Of a DNA stretch of 64,000 bases, positions 60,097 through 64,000 are shown in pieces (within the stretch, counting starts at the first letter, position 1; each line of letters begins with the position of its first letter). The notes under the pieces are model-generated. The model ran no database searches and was not told where the DNA came from. It saw only the letters and a list, made by a program, of their open reading frames with translations. The DNA is taken from positions 992,001 through 1,056,000 of the forward strand of contig CBDDDL010000004.1 of the NCBI GenBank assembly GCA_965226645.1, given 5' to 3'. Position numbers and translations under genes: made by a program. The stretch comes from Poriferisodalis sp965226645 (GTDB lineage Bacteria > Actinomycetota > Acidimicrobiia > Acidimicrobiales > Poriferisodalaceae).

Positions 60097-62222
60097 TGGT
60101 CGGCGGCCACGGCGGCATGGCGCCGAGCGCGTCGCAGTCCAGCGCAGCCGCAGGGCTGCCGTTCGCGGGTGTGCCCTCGGAGTTGCAGGAGGGCGCGAAT
60201 CGGCTTCTTGCACATGAGCCCGAGCGTCCACCGCCGCGCATCGATTTCGACCCCGTCGCCGACAGATCCCCGGACGGCGCTGTCCGACGATTCGGACTTC
60301 GGGACATGCTGCTGCCGCACCGACCTGCAGTGATCGGCGGCCTGCTGCTGCTGTGCGCAGAGACCGCGGCGATGCTGGCGGGGCCTGTGCTCGTGCAGCA
60401 AGGCATCGACCACGGCATCATCGCCGGCAACCGCTCGACGCTGAATCGAGTCGTGCTCGTCTACCTGGGCATCGTGGCGCTCAGCATCGTGCTCAGCCGC
60501 GTGCGCCAGCGGCACAACGGTCGCGTCGCAGAGCAGATGATGTATGACCTGCGCCTGCGGCTGTTCAGCCACTACCAGCGCCTGTCGCTCGACTGGTACA
60601 CCAGCGCCAAGTCCGGCGTGCTGCTCAGCCGCATGACGTCCGACATGGAGTACGTGGGGCTGCTCGTCAACGAGGGCTTCGTCAACCTGATCATCCAGGC
60701 GCTGACGGTCGCGGTGGTGACCGTCGTGCTGTTCGTGTACGACCCGCTGCTGGCGGTCGTGCTGCTCGTCGGCATCGTGCCGCCGCTCGCGGCGCTGACG
60801 CTGTGGTTCCGGGCTCGCAGCGAAGCCGGCTACGGCGAGGTGCGTGACCGCATCGCCGACCTGCTCGCGGACCTGTCCGAGAACCTTGCCGGCATCCGGG
60901 TCATCGCCGCGCTCAACCGCCGCGCAAGGAATGTGGCCCGCCACCGGCAGGTGACGGGCCGCTACCGCGATGCCAACTTGGCGATGGCGAAAGCCTCGGC
61001 CATCTACGGTCCAACAACCGAGGCGATCGGCATCGCGGCGCAGGGCCTGGTACTCGCAGTCGGCGGCGCGATGGTGCTGCGAGACGGACTTGCCGTCGGC
61101 GAGCTGACGGCATTCGTGCTGTTCGTCACGACGTTCTTCGCACCCATCCAGCAACTCGTGCAGCTCTACAGCACCTACCAGCAGGGCCAGTCAGGTCTGG
61201 CCAAGATCGGCCAGATCCTGGCCAGGCATCCGTCGGTCGCCGAACGGCCCGATGCGGTCGAGCTGCCGCAGATCGAGGGTCACATCCGGCTCGACGGCGT
61301 GTCGTTCTCCTACGACGAAACCGATCCCGAGATGGACGACGCGCAAAACGGCGAGTCGCGCAGCATCCGCTTGACGTCCGACCCGATGTCACCTGATGCG
61401 AACCTGCGAGCGCTGTCACAGACGGCGGCGACCGCTGCCGGCGGGGACCCGGGCCACAACGGCGCTGCGGTTGAACCTGAGGAGCGTCCCGCGGTGCTGC
61501 GCAACGTCAGCTTGGACATCCGTCCCGGCGAGACGTTCGCGCTCGTGGGGCCCACCGGTGCCGGCAAGAGCACGATCGCGAAGCTCATCACTCGCTTCTA
61601 CGACCCCACCGCCGGCCGGGTCACCATCGACGGCTGGGACTTGCGCGACGTCACGTTCGCATCACTGCGCAACCAACTCGGCGTCGTCCCCCAGGAGCCG
61701 TTCCTGTTTCACGGAACCATCCGCGACAACGTGGCGTTCGGGCTGCGCCATCGCAGCGACGGCGCGCCCCCCGACGAACAGCTCGATGCGGACATCGACG
61801 CCGCACTCGATCTGGTCGGGCTGCGCAAGCTCATCGAGAGCCTTCCCGACGGCGCAGACACGCAGGTTCATGAGCGCGGCGTGTCGCTGTCGGCTGGCGA
61901 GCGGCAGCTGCTGGCGCTGGCGCGCGCGTTTGTGGCCCGTCCGCGGGTGATCGTGCTCGACGAGGCAACCTCGAGCGTCGACCTCAGCACCGAGGCGGAG
62001 ATCGAGGGGGCACTGGACCTGTTGCTGGAGGGCCGCACGGCCGTGCTCATCGCCCACCGGCTCGCCACAGCGATGCGTGCCGACCGAATCGCCGTCATCG
62101 ACGATGGCGGCGTGGTCGAGTTGGGCAGCCACGACGAGCTGGTCGCGCTCGGCGGTCGCTACGCGCAGATGTACGCCACCTGGGTGTCGCACGCGAGTAA
62201 CGACCGGCAGGCGGACTCGTGA
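60090..62222 (+). CDS. ABC exporter half-transporter, catalytic-site subunit
   Basis: The 710-residue protein has a membrane domain (about 75-360) and an NBD with Walker A GPTGAGKS (487-494), Walker B IVLDE with intact catalytic Glu625, and an altered signature LSAGE (600-604). A Asp/Ser-rich insert of about 55 residues (409-462) precedes the Walker A. Together with the previous gene it forms an asymmetric pair. Start ATG 60090 overlaps the upstream gene by 7 bp; ATG 60096 is equally possible. Confidence 0.92.
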   Translation: MVMVGGHGGMAPSASQSSAAAGLPFAGVPSELQEGANRLLAHEPERPPPRIDFDPVADRSPDGAVRRFGLRDMLLPHRPAVIGGLLLLCAETAAMLAGPVLVQQGIDHGIIAGNRSTLNRVVLVYLGIVALSIVLSRVRQRHNGRVAEQMMYDLRLRLFSHYQRLSLDWYTSAKSGVLLSRMTSDMEYVGLLVNEGFVNLIIQALTVAVVTVVLFVYDPLLAVVLLVGIVPPLAALTLWFRARSEAGYGEVRDRIADLLADLSENLAGIRVIAALNRRARNVARHRQVTGRYRDANLAMAKASAIYGPTTEAIGIAAQGLVLAVGGAMVLRDGLAVGELTAFVLFVTTFFAPIQQLVQLYSTYQQGQSGLAKIGQILARHPSVAERPDAVELPQIEGHIRLDGVSFSYDETDPEMDDAQNGESRSIRLTSDPMSPDANLRALSQTAATAAGGDPGHNGAAVEPEERPAVLRNVSLDIRPGETFALVGPTGAGKSTIAKLITRFYDPTAGRVTIDGWDLRDVTFASLRNQLGVVPQEPFLFHGTIRDNVAFGLRHRSDGAPPDEQLDADIDAALDLVGLRKLIESLPDGADTQVHERGVSLSAGERQLLALARAFVARPRVIVLDEATSSVDLSTEAEIEGALDLLLEGRTAVLIAHRLATAMRADRIAVIDDGGVVELGSHDELVALGGRYAQMYATWVSHASNDRQADS

Positions 62223-63142
62223 GCAACGGGCTGAGTTCAGCGGATCTTGCTGCTTCGTCGCTGGCCGCGTCCAATGCGTCGACGGAACCGCCGACTGTGC
62301 CCGATCCGCCGACGGAACCGCCGACGGTTTCGCTGCGCAACGTCTCGGTCGTGTACGACGGAACGACGGTGCTCGGGCCGCTGGACTGGGACATTGCCCC
62401 ACACGAACGATGGATCGTGCTGGGACCCAACGGCTCTGGCAAGACCAGCTTGGTGAAGGTCCTGTCGCTCTACCGCTTCCCCACCACGGGCACGGTCGAA
62501 GTGCTCAGCGAACGCTGGGGTGCGGTGGACGTGCGCGAGCACCGGCGTCGCATCGGACTGGCCAGCTCGTCGCTGAGAGACCAGTTCCGCAACAACATCA
62601 CGGCAATCGACATCGTGATGACGGCTCGCTACGCGGCGCTCGAGACCTGGTGGCACACCTACACCGATGACGATCGTGCCAGCGCAATGTCATGTCTGCG
62701 ACGAGTCGGCGCTGCACAGATGTCCGAGCGCGCGTTCGGGACCTTGTCGTCGGGCGAGCAACAGCGTGTGCAGCTGGCCCGGACTCTCATGGGGCAGCCG
62801 GAGCTCCTGCTGCTCGACGAGCCGACCGCCGGCCTCGACCTCGCCGGGCGCGAACAGCTGGTGGCCAGCCTCGAATCGCTCGCAAGCGATCCGGCAACAC
62901 CTGCCACGGTGTTGGTCACGCACCACACCGACGAGATCCCGCCGTCGTTCACCCACGGGTTGCTGCTGCGACACGGAGTGCCGCTGGCGTGCGGGCCGCT
63001 CGGCGAGGTGCTCACTGCCGAGTCGCTTTCCGAGTGTTTCGCCCACCGGTTGCGCCTCGAGCAGCGCGACGGCCGCTGGCTGTCGTGGGCAGTCGGCAAC
63101 ACCACCGAACGCGCCGAGCAGGTTCGGTCCGGCTCGCCGTGA
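62219..63142 (+). CDS. ABC transporter ATP-binding protein, cytosolic
   Basis: The 307-residue protein has a Thr/Pro-rich N-terminus (about 1-40), Walker A LGPNGSGKTSLVK, signature LSSGEQQRVQLA, Walker B ELLLLDEPTAGLD and H-loop VLVTHHTDEIPP. It has no membrane domain; it resembles the ModF/YlmA type ATPase. GTG 62219 overlaps the ABC2 stop as GTGA. Whether it functions with the exporter or alone is unclear. Confidence 0.85.
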   Translation: MSNGLSSADLAASSLAASNASTEPPTVPDPPTEPPTVSLRNVSVVYDGTTVLGPLDWDIAPHERWIVLGPNGSGKTSLVKVLSLYRFPTTGTVEVLSERWGAVDVREHRRRIGLASSSLRDQFRNNITAIDIVMTARYAALETWWHTYTDDDRASAMSCLRRVGAAQMSERAFGTLSSGEQQRVQLARTLMGQPELLLLDEPTAGLDLAGREQLVASLESLASDPATPATVLVTHHTDEIPPSFTHGLLLRHGVPLACGPLGEVLTAESLSECFAHRLRLEQRDGRWLSWAVGNTTERAEQVRSGSP

Positions 63143-63174
63143 GCCAGCGTCGCTGAGCCTGCGAGACTGGCGCC

Positions 63175-63663
63175 ATGGGCGAGCACTCCCGAAGCAACGC
63201 GGCGGCACCGCACGACATCACCGCGGAAATCGAACGGCGAATTACCGGCTACTTCGACGCTTGCACATCGGGGCAGGCCGATGCAGTGGAAGGGCACTTC
63301 ACCGACAATGCCGTCATCTACGACACCAACCACGCGCCGGTCGCGAGCGCAGCAACGATCGGGCAGTTCTGGTCGCGCATCGCAGCCAAGTGGCAAGGCG
63401 CCGCGTGGCACGTCGAGCGACTGGTGACCGACGGCGACACCGCCGCCATCGAGTGGGTGATGACCGGAAACGCACCGACCGCCGACGGCGGCAACGCAGC
63501 CTTCGCTGTGCGGGGAAGCGAGCACTACGACTTCGATGTGAGCAACATGACGGGCGAGCGGCTCATTGCCGAGATTCGGCAGTACTGGACCTTCGATCCC
63601 AGCGAGCCCTCCAGCCGGCTCGTCGAGTACCCGTACGGCGAGCCGGGCCGTCTCGGCGCCTGA
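63175..63663 (+). CDS. NTF2/SnoaL-like protein
   Basis: The 162-residue protein has the SnoaL-like pattern ITGYFDACTSGQADAVEGHF, TIGQFWSRIAAKWQGAAWHV and IAEIRQYWTFDP, typical of the NTF2-like fold used for isomerases, small-molecule binding or as a fold scaffold. No catalytic dyad can be fixed by eye. ATG 63175, 30 bp after the ABC ATPase. Confidence 0.75.
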   Translation: MGEHSRSNAAAPHDITAEIERRITGYFDACTSGQADAVEGHFTDNAVIYDTNHAPVASAATIGQFWSRIAAKWQGAAWHVERLVTDGDTAAIEWVMTGNAPTADGGNAAFAVRGSEHYDFDVSNMTGERLIAEIRQYWTFDPSEPSSRLVEYPYGEPGRLGA

Positions 63664-63669
63664 CACGAA

Positions 63670-64000
63670 ATGGACGGCGGGCCAGCAGGCGAACACCAGC
63701 GCATCGCTCGGACCGCCGACAGCGCCGACGTCCACCTGATCTACCCGGACCCGCAGTTCTCCGAACGAAGCCAGGCCGCTGGTGCTCTGCGTCGGCTGGC
63801 CAACGCATTCGTCCGGTATCGCACCGACGAGGCCACGCTCGCTGAGATCGCCGCGTGGGCTGACGAAACCGCTGCGCGCCTGGAGTCCGCCTCAGATCCT
63901 GTGCCGAGGCCGGCCGACTACTTCGCCCGCCGCTACAGCGATCCGCGCCCACCCGACGGGGCCGAAGTCATGGCCTTCAGCGACCGAGCGTTCAGCGGAC
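63670..64000 (+). CDS. Partial gene, possible hotdog thioesterase
   Basis: From ATG 63670 the frame stays open to the window end (110 codons): RTADSADVHLIYPDPQFSER, an amphipathic helical region, then PADYFARRYSDPRPPDGAEV and MAFSDRAFSG. The last motif resembles the start of PaaI-type hotdog domains (FSDRSPFSG pattern), but the hotdog core lies beyond the window, so this is a weak call. Directly follows the SnoaL-like gene by 6 bp. Confidence 0.5.
   Translation, partial: MDGGPAGEHQRIARTADSADVHLIYPDPQFSERSQAAGALRRLANAFVRYRTDEATLAEIAAWADETAARLESASDPVPRPADYFARRYSDPRPPDGAEVMAFSDRAFSG

Noticed and set aside
1..64000. tRNA, rRNA or riboswitch genes
   Set aside because: No tRNA-like cloverleaf or TPsiC pattern, rRNA or known aptamer other than the PyrR leader was recognised by eye; a covariance-model scan would be needed to exclude them.

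Overview
The window is about 64 kb of high-GC, gene-dense bacterial chromosome from an actinomycete-like organism, most plausibly Acidimicrobiia or a related deep branch (inference). The evidence is a mycothiol ligase (MshC), an F420-dependent NADP reductase, an InhA-type enoyl reductase, a phosphatidylinositol mannoside-type lipid cassette (pgsA-patA-pimA), DUF948/DUF6167 neighbours of alaS, many GTG starts, and a gene order that resembles the Mycobacterium tuberculosis region running from nusB/efp/aroQ/aroB through alaS, aspS, hisS, rel, secDF, ruvCAB, yebC, pdxTS to pimA/pgsA. I saw no rRNA, tRNA or CRISPR array.

Layout. 1-4913 (minus): pyrR-pyrB-pyrC'-carA-carB pyrimidine operon, headed by a PyrR-binding leader; the dihydroorotase homologue has lost all its metal ligands. 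4983-15298 (minus): an unusual Tad-like pilus operon (lipoprotein, large secreted Asp/Gly-rich protein, SAF protein, TadA/B/C, four small pilin-like membrane proteins) sitting between pyrR and nusB; its probable prepilin peptidase lies a few kb away at 18242-18958. 15479-21721 (minus): nusB, efp, aroQ, aroB, prepilin peptidase, aroE, mltG, ruvX. 21737-30502 (minus): alaS, an inserted DUF222-HNH gene, DUF6167, DUF948, aspS and a frameshifted hisS. 30503-33147 (plus): a small accessory island with a DUF4143 ATPase, a VapBC-like pair and two gene remnants. 33144-35378 (minus): rel. 35653-36936 (plus): a second DUF4143 ATPase. 37059-49056 (minus): secF-secD-yajC, tgt, queA, ruvB-ruvA-ruvC, yebC, pdxT, pdxS and an M48-like protein without its zinc motif. 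49127-54456 (minus): pimA, patA, pgsA, a membrane protein, mshC and an F420:NADP reductase. 54655-55449 (plus): inhA-type fabI. 55446-57880 (minus): two CorC/HlyC-type membrane proteins. 58096-64000 (plus): a heterodimeric ABC exporter, a cytosolic ABC ATPase, an NTF2-like protein and a partial gene.

Most housekeeping genes are translationally coupled by 1-8 bp overlaps (ATGA, GTGA, TGATG), whereas the plus-strand accessory genes have TANNNT boxes 6 nt before ATG and are probably leaderless. Three reading-frame breaks (hisS, the pilus lipoprotein and the pilus secreted protein) suggest at least some indel errors in the assembly. The most unusual items are the Tad-like locus with its secreted Asp/Gly-rich protein, the non-catalytic PyrC', a tRNA-guanine transglycosylase lacking its zinc cysteines, the SD-like repeat array before efp, and an operator-like triple repeat before the first DUF4143 gene.
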